26,518 nucleotides of DNA. Source: CAZIBG01 sp964536985 (GTDB taxonomy: Bacteria; Patescibacteriota; Saccharimonadia; Saccharimonadales; AWTP1-31). Positions 11,821 to 19,311 of this stretch are shown here, piece after piece (within the stretch, counting starts at the first letter, position 1; each line of letters begins with the position of its first letter). The notes beneath the pieces are model-generated. The model was not told the origin of the DNA. It was given only the letters and a program-made list of their open reading frames with translations, and ran no database searches. The translations under genes and the position numbers were made by a program. Location of the stretch: assembly GCA_964536985.1 (NCBI GenBank), contig CAZIBG010000013.1, positions 1 through 26,518 on the forward strand. Direction: 5' to 3'.

Positions 11821-12215
11821 TATCGTATGCCGTTTGCGACTGTACGGGCTAGCCAGCCCGCTGCTTTTTGTTTACGAGTTGGTTCATCGGCAAACATCAG
11901 TTTTTCGCTGATCGCGTAGAGTGTGGTTGTAGCAATTGTTGCGGCTCCAGCTTTTAGTGCTTTCTTGCCAACCTCTACATGAAATGGGACTGTTGCTTTC
12001 GCATCTAGCCCATCGGTTTCAGTAGTTTGCTGTTCACGGAAAGGGGCAGTGATATCGGCAAGTGCCTCTTCTCGCTTTTGGCTGATCTGTTCTAGGCCAC
12101 GACCTAGTTTGACACCTACACTTAAAGCCATGCTTACAGCACTAAGGGCAGCACGCATGCCAAACGGTTGGGCATCAGTTGTTCGAGTCTGAACGAATGC
12201 TTGATTTTTTTCCAT
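11820..12215 (-). CDS. unknown 131-residue protein, first gene of a two-gene operon
   Basis: Not recognised. It has Ala-rich moderately hydrophobic helices (about residues 20-38 and 84-105) around a polar middle (QKREEALADITAPFREQQ), which could make it weakly membrane-associated. There is no signal peptide with a cleavage site. The start at 12215 lacks a Shine-Dalgarno and lies 6 nt after the perfect extended -10 TGG-TATAAT, the clearest leaderless configuration of the window. It is coupled to the downstream gene through TAATG, so the two products probably act together. Confidence 0.72.
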   Translation of the reverse strand: MEKNQAFVQTRTTDAQPFGMRAALSAVSMALSVGVKLGRGLEQISQKREEALADITAPFREQQTTETDGLDAKATVPFHVEVGKKALKAGAATIATTTLYAISEKLMFADEPTRKQKAAGWLARTVANGIR

Positions 12216-12221
12216 TGGAAA

Positions 12222-12230
12222 ATTATACCA
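12222..12230 (-). promoter_or_regulatory. extended -10 promoter, leaderless start
   Basis: Minus-strand TGG-TATAAT (12230-12222), 6 nt before the ATG at 12215. Confidence 0.7.
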
Positions 12231-12259
12231 TAATACTTGATATAATCAATATGTAAGTA

Positions 12260-12775
12260 CTAATGTAATAGTTTATTGACGCGCCGAGTGCTGACATAGA
12301 ACAAGGCTAACAAAACAATAACTGCGGCTGCCACGTTTGCGCTGAGTTTGAAAACAATAAGTAATGGCATAACTACGCCACTGACAGTGATTGGTAGTCC
12401 GATTAGATAACCTTTAGTTAAGTGGCGATTGACGTTGTGGCGGGCGAGTCGTAATGCGCCACCAAGAGGGATTAGAATGGCCAATAGCGAGAGCCAGTTA
12501 GTGTTGTAGTAGGCAGTAACGAGCACCATTGGGGCTACGCCGAAAGTGACCAAGTCAGAAAGGGAATCTAGCTCTGCCCCAAATTTACTTTCTAGGTGCA
12601 TTCGGCGAGCAGCATAACCGTCAATTGCATCAAAGAAGACTCCAGCTAATAACAACAAAGCGGCAGCTAAGTAGTGATGATGGATAGCCGAGTAAATAGA
12701 AAGTAGGCCAGAAATTAAGTTCAGACAGGTGATGTAGTCTGGGAGTTTCATTATCTTAGGAATTGATTTTTGCAA
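12260..12775 (-). CDS. pssA: CDP-alcohol phosphatidyltransferase, probable phosphatidylserine synthase
   Basis: The 171-residue integral membrane protein has the complete CDP-alcohol phosphotransferase signature: D49, D52-G53, A56-R57, G66, D70 and D74 in the D-x2-D-G-x2-A-R-x8-G-x3-D-x3-D spacing. About five or six membrane segments are predicted. The short type-II PssA form transfers phosphatidate from CDP-diacylglycerol to serine. The overlap with a phosphatidylserine decarboxylase gene makes serine the likely acceptor. The frame overlaps the psd stop by 20 nt if the TTG at 12775 is used (AGGAG 9 nt upstream). The alternative is ATG at 12751, just after the psd stop, with no clear ribosome site. 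CDP-diacylglycerol synthase is not in the window. Confidence 0.92.
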   Translation of the reverse strand: MQKSIPKIMKLPDYITCLNLISGLLSIYSAIHHHYLAAALLLLAGVFFDAIDGYAARRMHLESKFGAELDSLSDLVTFGVAPMVLVTAYYNTNWLSLLAILIPLGGALRLARHNVNRHLTKGYLIGLPITVSGVVMPLLIVFKLSANVAAAVIVLLALFYVSTRRVNKLLH

Positions 12776-13376
12776 GGATTGTTTCTCCTGCGACCGTGCG
12801 GTCGCCTTTAGATATATTTAGCGTAACAGATTTAGGCATAATAACCGTCACCTGAGAACCAAGATTAATTAGGCCAACTTCCTGGCCGGCGGCTACCGTC
12901 TGTCCTAGTTCCACATTAGTCACAACACGGCGAGCAAGAAAACCGGCAATTTGGATCATCTTTACCTTGATCACTCCGCTTATAAGAGTTTCTGATTTCT
13001 CGTTTACCAGCCCGGCCTCGAATGTGTTAACTGCCAAGAACTTGCCATCGGTATGGTTGACGCTCTCAACTACGCCATCTATTGGCGATCGGTTAATATG
13101 CACATCCATAGGCGACATGAATACCGAGACAATGTAGCCTTCCTTTGCAACATCACTTGTCATCGTGTTGATCAGCCCTAGTAGTCGCTTGTTCCCCTTA
13201 AACAGGGTCACATCTTTGCCCTTGAACTCGAAAACTTCGATTACTACGCCATCTGCAGGGGCAACCACGTGATTGCCCTTAGGTGTTTTACGAGTGGGAT
13301 TCCGCAGAAAGACGATCTTCCAGAATCCGTATAGTAGGCCAGCGAGGGCGATTAGGATGAGTCCAATCAATGTCAT
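12756..13376 (-). CDS. psd: phosphatidylserine decarboxylase proenzyme
   Basis: The 206-residue protein is the short Psd type. It has an N-terminal membrane anchor (residues 2-24), VAPADGVV (D42), the conserved DVHINRSP (H93) and the self-cleavage region LGSQ at 172-175. Cleavage between G173 and S174 would create the pyruvoyl cofactor on the C-terminal alpha chain. The common LGST is LGSQ here, but short Psd proteins vary after the Ser. It makes phosphatidylethanolamine from phosphatidylserine, the step after PssA, whose gene overlaps its 3' end. AAGGA about 6 nt before the ATG supports the start. An extended -10 (TGC-TATACT, minus 13407-13399) lies upstream. Confidence 0.94.
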   Translation of the reverse strand: MTLIGLILIALAGLLYGFWKIVFLRNPTRKTPKGNHVVAPADGVVIEVFEFKGKDVTLFKGNKRLLGLINTMTSDVAKEGYIVSVFMSPMDVHINRSPIDGVVESVNHTDGKFLAVNTFEAGLVNEKSETLISGVIKVKMIQIAGFLARRVVTNVELGQTVAAGQEVGLINLGSQVTVIMPKSVTLNISKGDRTVAGETILAKINS

Positions 13377-13398
13377 TATTGATCCTTATGTTTGTATT

Positions 13399-13407
13399 AG
13401 TATAGCA
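13399..13407 (-). promoter_or_regulatory. extended -10 promoter of psd-pssA
   Basis: Minus-strand TGC-TATACT, 22 nt before the psd ATG. The leader has a proper AAGGA site, unlike the leaderless genes. Confidence 0.55.
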
Positions 13408-13439
13408 TCAAAGATTCATGAACGATCATTTCAGGGGTA

Positions 13440-13479
13440 TATAATTTGAGAAATACGCAAGTATATAGTATGGTAATAT
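13440..13479 (+). promoter_or_regulatory. two possible -10 boxes before the 179-residue gene
   Basis: TATAAT at 13440-13445, and the extended TGG-TAATAT at 13471-13479. The second lies 11 nt before the ATG and would leave a leader of about 5 nt; no Shine-Dalgarno is seen. Confidence 0.45.
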
Positions 13480-13490
13480 TCTAGGTTATT

Positions 13491-14030
13491 ATGACTCTGT
13501 ACGAAACACCTCATGCGCTAACTTGGCAAGAACCACGGTTATCACGCACTTCAACTCCGATTTGGCGTCGTGTTCTTGGTGTAACGGATTCAGTAGGCGA
13601 ATCTGTGACTGTAGATTTTGAGGCTATGGCCGAAGATCAAATTGATGGTTTGTTATTCCTTGAAAGACTTGCGGAAGCAGGAGGCGCAATAGGCTGTGAT
13701 CAATTTGAGGCACAGACAGCAAAGCTCGAGACAACTCTTAAAGGGTATTTGTCGCGATTTAACGATGAGTTCTCACGCGAAGATTTTGAAAATGGAATTG
13801 TGTATTTCCTGAGACGAGATATCAATATATTTGAAAAAATCCGTCAGAATAATACGCTACACGACCGCCCAACAGGAGTCACACCACAAGATGTCATTAG
13901 TGCCTATGTTTGTACTCTCGAAGGGGAACAAGTTTTAGAATCCAGTAGTTTGTTATTCACCCCAAGCGAACTTTATGGCGAGTATTCTGCTAAGCGACAA
14001 CATCGCCGTTCAAGTGATCATACGCAGTAG
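13491..14030 (+). CDS. unknown 179-residue cytoplasmic protein
   Basis: Not recognised. It is soluble, with no signal or membrane segment. Its middle is acidic and helical (DFEAMAEDQIDGLLFLERLAEAGG and TAKLETTLKGYLSRFNDEFSREDFENGIVYFL), and its end is basic and probably disordered (KRQHRRSSDHTQ). There is no Shine-Dalgarno; a -10-like box lies 11 nt upstream. It stands alone between psd (divergent) and the small gene at 14160. Composition and promoter argue that it is real. Confidence 0.7.
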   Translation: MTLYETPHALTWQEPRLSRTSTPIWRRVLGVTDSVGESVTVDFEAMAEDQIDGLLFLERLAEAGGAIGCDQFEAQTAKLETTLKGYLSRFNDEFSREDFENGIVYFLRRDINIFEKIRQNNTLHDRPTGVTPQDVISAYVCTLEGEQVLESSSLLFTPSELYGEYSAKRQHRRSSDHTQ

Positions 14031-14058
14031 TAGAACTAGGCCGGGGTAGTATAGTTCA

Positions 14059-14087
14059 TTGACAAGCTTTAGCGTAAATGTTACTAT
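14059..14087 (+). promoter_or_regulatory. promoter upstream of the 75-residue gene
   Basis: TTGACA (14059-14064), 17-nt spacer, TACTAT (14082-14087); start near 14094, so the next hairpin would begin about 13 nt into the transcript. Confidence 0.6.
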
Positions 14088-14106
14088 TATGGCTTAGTTT
14101 TGACAC

Positions 14107-14136
14107 AAATTACCCGCTCCTCAGGGGTAATTTTTA
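14107..14136 (+). terminator. terminator or attenuator before the 75-residue gene
   Basis: Stem AAATTACCC/GGGGTAATTT with loop GCTCCTCA, followed by TTTA. It may end the transcript of the preceding gene, or attenuate the promoter at 14059. Confidence 0.7.
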
Positions 14137-14159
14137 ATTCTAACTAGAAAGGAATGCCC

Positions 14160-14387
14160 ATGCCAAGACAAGAAATATACTATGATCTTGATGTACTAGA
14201 TCCCCGCGAACAATCACGACTACGTGACATACCAGGGACGGTTTTTAGTCTAGTGGGTAGCTTGTTAACTGGAAGAGGGGATCTATCAATACCTGATGCC
14301 GCCAGCCCAAGGCAAGAAACACCCAGCCAAGAGCGTAGCCGAATTATGCGTCATGTAATTGATGATGCACTCACCCCCGAGCAATAG
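14160..14387 (+). CDS. unknown 75-residue small protein
   Basis: Not recognised. It is soluble and charged (PRQEIYYDLDVLDPREQSRLRD at the start, then a short hydrophobic patch TVFSLVGSLL, then a Pro/Ser/Arg-rich linker and RSRIMRHVIDDALTPEQ). Two ATGs are in frame; AGAAAGGA abuts the first (14154) but lies 6 nt before the second (14160), so the second is preferred. Only 23 nt separate the upstream hairpin and the start, leaving no room for a promoter, so expression must pass that hairpin. A terminator overlaps its last codons. Confidence 0.6.
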   Translation: MPRQEIYYDLDVLDPREQSRLRDIPGTVFSLVGSLLTGRGDLSIPDAASPRQETPSQERSRIMRHVIDDALTPEQ

Positions 14388-14405
14388 GCTCTTGGGAGTT
14401 TTTAA
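14370..14405 (+). terminator. terminator overlapping the end of the 75-residue gene
   Basis: The arms ACTCACCCCCGAGC and GCTCTTGGGAGT pair with a small internal loop and a bulge, around the stop codon, and are followed by TTTTT. The hairpin includes the last coding codons. Confidence 0.65.
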
Positions 14406-14414
14406 CTTCTCATT

Positions 14415-14420
14415 TATACT
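14415..14420 (+). promoter_or_regulatory. -10 box of tRNA-Cys/tRNA-Leu
   Basis: TATACT 9 nt before the tRNA-Cys 5' end; the two tRNAs are 17 nt apart and probably share it. Confidence 0.5.
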
Positions 14421-14429
14421 ACTCCTGTT

Positions 14430-14503
14430 GGCGCCTTGGCCGAGTGGTTAGGCAGCGGTCTGCAAAACCGCGTACACCGGTTCAAATCCGGTAGGTGCCT
14501 CCA
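14430..14503 (+). tRNA. tRNA-Cys(GCA)
   Basis: Acceptor GGCGCCT/AGGTGCC (one G-U), discriminator U73, which is the Cys identity base, and encoded CCA. Anticodon loop CTGCAAA gives GCA; T-loop TTCAAAT. Confidence 0.97.
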
Positions 14504-14520
14504 TATATTTATATAGCCAC

Positions 14521-14607
14521 GGGCGAGTGGCGGAATTGGTATACGCGACAGACTTAAAATCTGTTGGTCGCAAGACCTTGTGGGTTCAAGTCCCACCTCG
14601 CCCACCA
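14521..14607 (+). tRNA. tRNA-Leu(TAA)
   Basis: Acceptor GGGCGAG/CTCGCCC, discriminator A and encoded CCA. Anticodon stem ACAGA/TCTGT with loop CTTAAAA gives TAA. A long variable arm (TGGTCGCAAGACCTTG region) marks class II; T-loop TTCAAGT. Confidence 0.97.
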
Positions 14608-14615
14608 TTGCATTG

Positions 14616-14638
14616 CCTCCTTTTTTCAGGAGGTTTTT
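14616..14638 (+). terminator. intrinsic terminator after tRNA-Leu(TAA)
   Basis: Stem CCTCCT/AGGAGG, loop TTTTTC, then TTTTTG. Confidence 0.85.
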
Positions 14639-14650
14639 GTTTGTCCAAAG

Positions 14651-14659
14651 TGTTATAAT
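14651..14659 (+). promoter_or_regulatory. extended -10 promoter of the lemA operon
   Basis: TGT-TATAAT, with start near 14666. A ~20-nt leader carries AGAGGAG before the lemA ATG. Confidence 0.65.
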
Positions 14660-14686
14660 TAGAACACTAATCTAGAGGAGTAAAGA

Positions 14687-15250
14687 ATGCCGATCATTAT
14701 CATTGTTATTGCAGTTATTGCCGTTCTGGGAATCATCGTCGCTGGTATGTACAACGGCTTGGTTCGCGCTAACGTTCGTGTTGATGAAGCTTGGAGCGAC
14801 ATCACTGTCCAGCTTAAGCGACGTGCCGACCTTATACCAAACCTTATTGAGACCGTAAAGGGCTACGCAAAGCACGAAAAGGAAGTGTTTGAGAATGTCA
14901 CAAAAGCTCGTTCTGCAATCCTTGGCGCACAAGGAGTCGAAGAGACTGCAAAAGCCGACAACCAGTTCACTGGCGCATTAAAGAGTTTATTTGCCGTCGC
15001 CGAAGCTTATCCAGACCTCAAAGCCAACGAGAACTTTGCTCAACTTCAGGCAGAATTAACTGATACAGAAGACAAGATTCAGGCTTCTCGCCGATTCTAC
15101 AACGGATCTGCTCGGGATCTCAACATTAAAGTACAAACATTCCCAACCAACATATTTGCGGGCATGCTTGGATTCAAGAAGCGAGTTTTCTACGAACTAG
15201 ACGAAGCCGAAAATGCTGCGGTTCAAAATCCTACCAACGTTAAATTCTAA
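14687..15250 (+). CDS. lemA: LemA family membrane protein
   Basis: The 187-residue protein has the LemA layout: a short N-terminal membrane anchor (residues 2-21), MYNGLVRANVRVDEAWSDITVQLKRRADLIPNL (the family signature), long antiparallel helices, and the conserved SRRFYNGSARDLN followed by FPTNIFAGMLGF. LemA proteins sit in the membrane with a helical bundle outside; their role is not settled, but they are often adjacent to HtpX or to TPM-domain proteins, as here. AGAGGAG precedes the ATG with good spacing. It is the first gene of a four-gene run ending with ligA. Confidence 0.96.
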   Translation: MPIIIIVIAVIAVLGIIVAGMYNGLVRANVRVDEAWSDITVQLKRRADLIPNLIETVKGYAKHEKEVFENVTKARSAILGAQGVEETAKADNQFTGALKSLFAVAEAYPDLKANENFAQLQAELTDTEDKIQASRRFYNGSARDLNIKVQTFPTNIFAGMLGFKKRVFYELDEAENAAVQNPTNVKF

Positions 15251-15261
15251 ATATCTAATAG

Positions 15262-16140
15262 ATGTATAACGAGATAGCTGCAAACAAACGCAAGAGCGCC
15301 ATTATTATGGTGTTCTTTGCGGTGTTCGCGTCGATCATTGCTTACCTGGGCGGTGCCCAGCTTGGCGGTAAAAGTTTTGCTCCTTTTGCGGTGATTGCGG
15401 CATTAGCGTATACCGTAATTTCATACTTTGCCGGCTCGAAAATGGCACTAGCCCTTAACGGTGCCCATGAAGTAACCAAGAAGGAAGAGCCTCGTTTGTA
15501 TCGAACGGTAGAAAACCTGGCAATTACCAACGGCATGCCAACACCAAAAGTCTATGTTATCGAAGATAAGGCATTGAATGCTTTTGCTAGTGGCCGTGAC
15601 CCAGACCATGCTGTAGTTTGTGCCACGCGTGGGCTGTTGGAAGTCATGACCGATACCGAACTAGAAGGTGTTATGGCTCATGAGCTTGGACATGTAAAGA
15701 ACTACGACATCCGTGTCAGCTTAGTGGCATTTGCGCTAGCATCGATCATCAGCATTATTAGCGATATTGTTTTGCGTGCCTGGTTCTGGGGCGGTAGTAA
15801 TGACGATGATGCACCGTCAAATCCGGTCTTCATGGCAATTGGAGTCTTGGCAATTATTCTGGCGCCCTTTGTCGCGGCCTTAATTCAAATGGCGATATCA
15901 AGACAGCGCGAGTATCTGGCGGACGCTACGGGAGCACTGACTACCCGTTATCCCGAAGGACTGGCTAGTGCCCTAGAAAAGATTGCCGCTAACGGTAGTA
16001 CTATGAGCAAGCAAAATACCAGCACAGCTCATCTGTTCATCGCAAATCCACTAAAGGGAAAGTCTTTGGCCACCATGTTCAGTACCCACCCACCCGTCGA
16101 AGAGCGAGTCAAGCGTCTCAGAAATATGGGTACTCACTAG
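15262..16140 (+). CDS. htpX: membrane zinc metalloprotease HtpX (M48 family)
   Basis: The 292-residue protein has two N-terminal membrane segments (about residues 12-30 and 38-57) and the zinc motif HELGH (140-144), followed by NYD. Two more membrane segments follow (about 151-173 and 190-212), then the third ligand E217 in SRQREYLADA. Known role: degradation of damaged membrane proteins with the active site in the cytoplasm. The gene begins 11 nt after lemA without an evident Shine-Dalgarno, so translation probably depends on ribosomes finishing lemA. Its stop abuts the next start codon (TAG-ATG). Confidence 0.95.
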   Translation: MYNEIAANKRKSAIIMVFFAVFASIIAYLGGAQLGGKSFAPFAVIAALAYTVISYFAGSKMALALNGAHEVTKKEEPRLYRTVENLAITNGMPTPKVYVIEDKALNAFASGRDPDHAVVCATRGLLEVMTDTELEGVMAHELGHVKNYDIRVSLVAFALASIISIISDIVLRAWFWGGSNDDDAPSNPVFMAIGVLAIILAPFVAALIQMAISRQREYLADATGALTTRYPEGLASALEKIAANGSTMSKQNTSTAHLFIANPLKGKSLATMFSTHPPVEERVKRLRNMGTH

Positions 16141-17151
16141 ATGGCAAAGAAAAGTAAGACCGCCAAGTCTACAAAAAGTTCACCAAAGTCTCCGGAAAAA
16201 ACCAAGAAAGTTGTTGCTGAATCTCCACGAATTGCCAAGCCACGGATGCTAAAAAAACCTCAATACAAATCATTCAGGCTTCATCGACCAATCAAATCTC
16301 ATAGGCCTCAAATACTATCTTCCTATAAGATATTTAAGCGTTCCATCCAGTCAATAAAATCTCAGAAAAAAGTCTTTATTGGCGTTGTTGGTGTGTACTT
16401 AGTTTTGTCCCTCATTTTCGTAAAAGGCTTTAGTTCCACATTGGATATCCCAACCCTAAAGGAAACATTCAATAGTTTTTATAGCGGAGCAGGAGCCCAG
16501 ACAGCCGGGACGTTAGCATTATTCGGAGTACTCGTAGGATCGAGTGGGGCCAACAAGGGTGCTGATGGGGCCAGTGTCTATCAGGCGCTGGTCGCAATTA
16601 TCTCTATTCTGGCGATATTATGGGTTCATCGTAACCCCTCGGCAAAAAACCGTATCCGCGACGGCTTCTACAAGGGGATGCATCCTTTTGTGCCACTTAT
16701 CCTGGTCATTGGTGTTATTAGTTTTCAGGTTATACCGTTCGGATTTGGCTCATGGCTTTACTCGGTCACAATCCAGGGCGGAGTGGCAGTTTCCTTGGCA
16801 GAAAAGTTCGCCTGGCTCATTGTGGTCTTCCTGTTGTTCCTAAGCTCGATGTACATGATTGCCTCTTCATTCTTTGCATTAATAATTGTGACATTGCCAA
16901 ATGTCCAGCCTATGCAAGCACTAAGGGGTGCACGGGAGCTTGTCCGCCATCGTAGGTGGGCTGCTATGCGTAAATTGCTCTTCTTGCCCGTACCACTACT
17001 TATTGGAAGTGGCCTGGTCATGTTCCCGTTCTTGCTATGGGCCCCAGCAATAGCTGAGTGGGTTTTCTTTATTGTTTCGGGTTTTGGTTGGCTGGTCGGA
17101 GTAAGTTACATCTACGAAGTCTACATGGAGCTTCTTAATGAAAAAGCCTGA
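16141..17151 (+). CDS. polytopic membrane protein of unknown function with basic N-terminal tail
   Basis: The 336-residue protein has a ~75-residue Lys/Ser/Pro-rich tail (cytoplasmic by charge) followed by about seven membrane segments (near 77-95, 119-135, 147-163, 182-204, 222-250, 279-300, 303-325). The loop PMQALRGARELVRHRRW between late segments resembles the amphipathic loop of YciC/GDPD-membrane-domain type proteins, a weak match only. The ATG directly follows the htpX stop, and its end overlaps the ligA start by 14 nt, so it is translated within the same mRNA. The stop is TGA, which shows UGA is a normal terminator here. Function unknown. Confidence 0.85.
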   Translation: MAKKSKTAKSTKSSPKSPEKTKKVVAESPRIAKPRMLKKPQYKSFRLHRPIKSHRPQILSSYKIFKRSIQSIKSQKKVFIGVVGVYLVLSLIFVKGFSSTLDIPTLKETFNSFYSGAGAQTAGTLALFGVLVGSSGANKGADGASVYQALVAIISILAILWVHRNPSAKNRIRDGFYKGMHPFVPLILVIGVISFQVIPFGFGSWLYSVTIQGGVAVSLAEKFAWLIVVFLLFLSSMYMIASSFFALIIVTLPNVQPMQALRGARELVRHRRWAAMRKLLFLPVPLLIGSGLVMFPFLLWAPAIAEWVFFIVSGFGWLVGVSYIYEVYMELLNEKA

Positions 17152-19156
17152 GGCCGAACAGCGCATTGCTAAGCTTCGTGACCTAATCAACGACTACCGC
17201 TACAACTATCACGTACTCGATAAATCAATCATGAGTGAGGCGGCCGCTGATGCCCTTAAACATGAACTTTCGCAGTTAGAAGAACAATACCCCGAACTCA
17301 TAACACCGGATTCACCAACACAACGGGTAGCTGGCCGTCCTTCAAAAAAGTTTAGTCAGGCCGCTCACAGTAGTCGGATGCTTAGTCTTAATGACGTCTT
17401 TAATTCCGAAGAACTAGCCGCCTGGGAAATACGAACCGAAAAGCTCATTGCTAGCCCTGCCTCGTATGGTTATTTTATGGATATCAAAATGGACGGCTTA
17501 GCCTGTGCCTTGGTGTATATTGACGGTCGGCTAACTCAAGCTATTACTCGAGGTGATGGATTTGTTGGCGAGGATGTTACAGCTAATGTTCGGACGCTGG
17601 ACTCAGTACCACTTACGCTCAGATCAAACAAAGATGCGGCCTTATTTACTAAAGGCCGCACCGAAATCCGAGGCGAGATAGTCATGTACAAGGCTGACTT
17701 TGAAAAGCTCAATGCCGCTCGCGCCAAGTCGGGTCAGCCATTATTTGCCAACCCTCGTAACACGGCAGCGGGGACAATACGTCAGCTCGATCCAAGTTTG
17801 GTTGCTGCACGTCCACTCACTTTTCATGCCTATGATCTACGGCGTGATAATAGCGCGGAGGTGCCATCGCATGACATGGCATACACTACACTGCGAAGTT
17901 TAGGACTACGGGCCAACCCCCAAGCCACAGTTGTGTACTCACTTAAAGACGTCGAAAAATTTACTAAAGAGTGGGAAGACAAGCGACATGAATTACCGTT
18001 TAATACGGATGGCCTAGTAGTAAAGATCAACGACCGTGGTGTGTACGAGCGCTTAGGAGTTGTCGGCAAGGCTCCTCGTGCTGCGGTAGCCTTTAAATAT
18101 CCAGCCGAGCAATCCACAACTAAGGTTAAAGATATTTTTATATCCATTGGACGCACCGGCGCTGCAACACCTGTTGCCATGCTGGAACCAGTTGTGGTGG
18201 CCGGTAGCACTGTGCAGATGGCTACACTTCATAACGAAGGAGAAGTAGCTCGTAAAGACATTCGCATTGGCGATACGGTCATTATTCATAAAGCTGGAGA
18301 CATTATTCCAGAAGTCGTTGAGCCACTTGTCACGCTCCGTGATGGTTCCGAGAAGCCCTTCGTCATGCCGTCCCATTGTCCAGAATGTAATACGGCGTTA
18401 GCCAAAGAAGACAAAGAGGCCGTCTGGCGCTGTCCAAATATCAGCTGTCCAGCAAGATCACAAAAACATATTGAGCACTTTGCTAGTAAGGGTGCTTTAG
18501 ATATTGATGGGTTAGGCGAAAAGAATGTAGTAGCACTGCTAGATGCCAAGCTCATTGCCGACCAGGCAGATATTTATAATCTCACTAAACAACAGGTATT
18601 GGATCTAGATCGTTTTGCGGAGGTAAGTGCCGGAAAATTGATTGCTGCAATCTCCGCCAAGAAAACACCACCGCTTTCGCGCTTTTTATTCGGCCTCGGT
18701 ATCCGTCATGTCGGTGTGCAAACAGCTATTGATCTGGCAAATAACTTCCATACATTACAGGCATTAAGCGAAGCAACAATAGATCAGTTGTCGTCCGTAG
18801 ACGGAGTTGGTGATGTGGTAGCCGAGGCACTCGTTGCCTGGTTCCAGGATCCTCTAAATCAAAAACTTTTAGACAAGTTTGAGCAAGCTGGTGTTAAGCC
18901 AGAACCAGTGCTTAAAACTGGCGGCCCACTGAGCGGCAAGAGTTTTGTAGTAACCGGAACGCTCACTACCATGGGAAGAGACCAGGCCGCAGACAGTATT
19001 CGAGCACTGGGTGGCACCTTTCAGAGTAGTGTCGGTAAAGACACTGATTACTTGGTTGTCGGACTAAATGTTGGCGCCAGTAAGCTTGCCAAAGCCGACA
19101 AACTAGGCACAAAGCAAATCTCCGAAGCCGAGCTTGCAGCTATGCTGAAATCCTAA
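17138..19156 (+). CDS. ligA: NAD-dependent DNA ligase
   Basis: The 672-residue protein has the full LigA architecture. The N-terminal Ia helical domain is followed by the adenylation domain with the nucleophile K117 in KMDG, then motifs RGEI, DGLVVKI and AFKYPAEQ. The OB fold contains IGRTGAATPVA. The four-Cys zinc finger has pairs CPEC and CPNISC, and it is followed by helix-hairpin-helix repeats and a C-terminal BRCT domain (about 595-672). It seals nicks in replication and repair using NAD+. In the Ia domain the usual DAEYD NMN-contact motif reads EAAAD, so the normally conserved Asp and Tyr are replaced; this looks like a CPR-lineage trait. GGAG 7 nt before the ATG, inside the preceding gene, supports the start. 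A terminator lies 130 nt downstream. Confidence 0.97.
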   Translation: MKKPEAEQRIAKLRDLINDYRYNYHVLDKSIMSEAAADALKHELSQLEEQYPELITPDSPTQRVAGRPSKKFSQAAHSSRMLSLNDVFNSEELAAWEIRTEKLIASPASYGYFMDIKMDGLACALVYIDGRLTQAITRGDGFVGEDVTANVRTLDSVPLTLRSNKDAALFTKGRTEIRGEIVMYKADFEKLNAARAKSGQPLFANPRNTAAGTIRQLDPSLVAARPLTFHAYDLRRDNSAEVPSHDMAYTTLRSLGLRANPQATVVYSLKDVEKFTKEWEDKRHELPFNTDGLVVKINDRGVYERLGVVGKAPRAAVAFKYPAEQSTTKVKDIFISIGRTGAATPVAMLEPVVVAGSTVQMATLHNEGEVARKDIRIGDTVIIHKAGDIIPEVVEPLVTLRDGSEKPFVMPSHCPECNTALAKEDKEAVWRCPNISCPARSQKHIEHFASKGALDIDGLGEKNVVALLDAKLIADQADIYNLTKQQVLDLDRFAEVSAGKLIAAISAKKTPPLSRFLFGLGIRHVGVQTAIDLANNFHTLQALSEATIDQLSSVDGVGDVVAEALVAWFQDPLNQKLLDKFEQAGVKPEPVLKTGGPLSGKSFVVTGTLTTMGRDQAADSIRALGGTFQSSVGKDTDYLVVGLNVGASKLAKADKLGTKQISEAELAAMLKS

Positions 19157-19158
19157 TA

Positions 19159-19186
19159 TTGACATATTGTACAAAAAGCTTATGAT
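19159..19186 (+). promoter_or_regulatory. consensus-like promoter after ligA
   Basis: TTGACA (19159-19164), 16-nt spacer, TATGAT (19181-19186). It points into an intergenic stretch that ends in a terminator about 115 nt on. Confidence 0.6.
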
Positions 19187-19241
19187 AAGTGCATATCGTG
19201 CGTACCAGCGGCGCGTTCCAAAAACAAAGATCTGTGAAAAC

Positions 19242-19269
19242 AAAAAAAACTCACCCGCCGCAGGGTGGG
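19242..19269 (-). terminator. strong minus-strand terminator of the small membrane-gene operon
   Basis: On the minus strand the stem CCCACCC/GGGTGAG with loop TGCGGC is followed by eight T. Confidence 0.85.
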
Positions 19270-19285
19270 CACGCACGAAACAAAC

Positions 19286-19310
19286 AACTCCTGACATCCA
19301 GGAGTTTTTT
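19286..19310 (+). terminator. intrinsic terminator
   Basis: Stem AACTCCTG/CAGGAGTT, loop ACATC, in a T run. It ends ligA readthrough or the putative small RNA; the hairpin also reads on the minus strand with a poorer T run. Confidence 0.85.
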
Positions 19311-19311
19311 G

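Larger units (their letters stand above)
19193..19310 (+). ncRNA. possible small RNA between ligA and the convergent operon
   Basis: It is delimited by the promoter at 19159-19186 and the terminator at 19286-19310. It contains a 7-bp hairpin (CTCACCC/GGGTGGG) that is also a minus-strand terminator. No known family is recognised. The 3' half is antisense to the transcript end of the convergent operon. Confidence 0.3.

Noticed and set aside
14414..14608. Minus-strand 64-residue ORF reading VGLEPTRSCDQQ
   Set aside because: It is the antisense translation of tRNA-Cys and tRNA-Leu; this type of VGLEPT peptide is a well-known annotation artefact.
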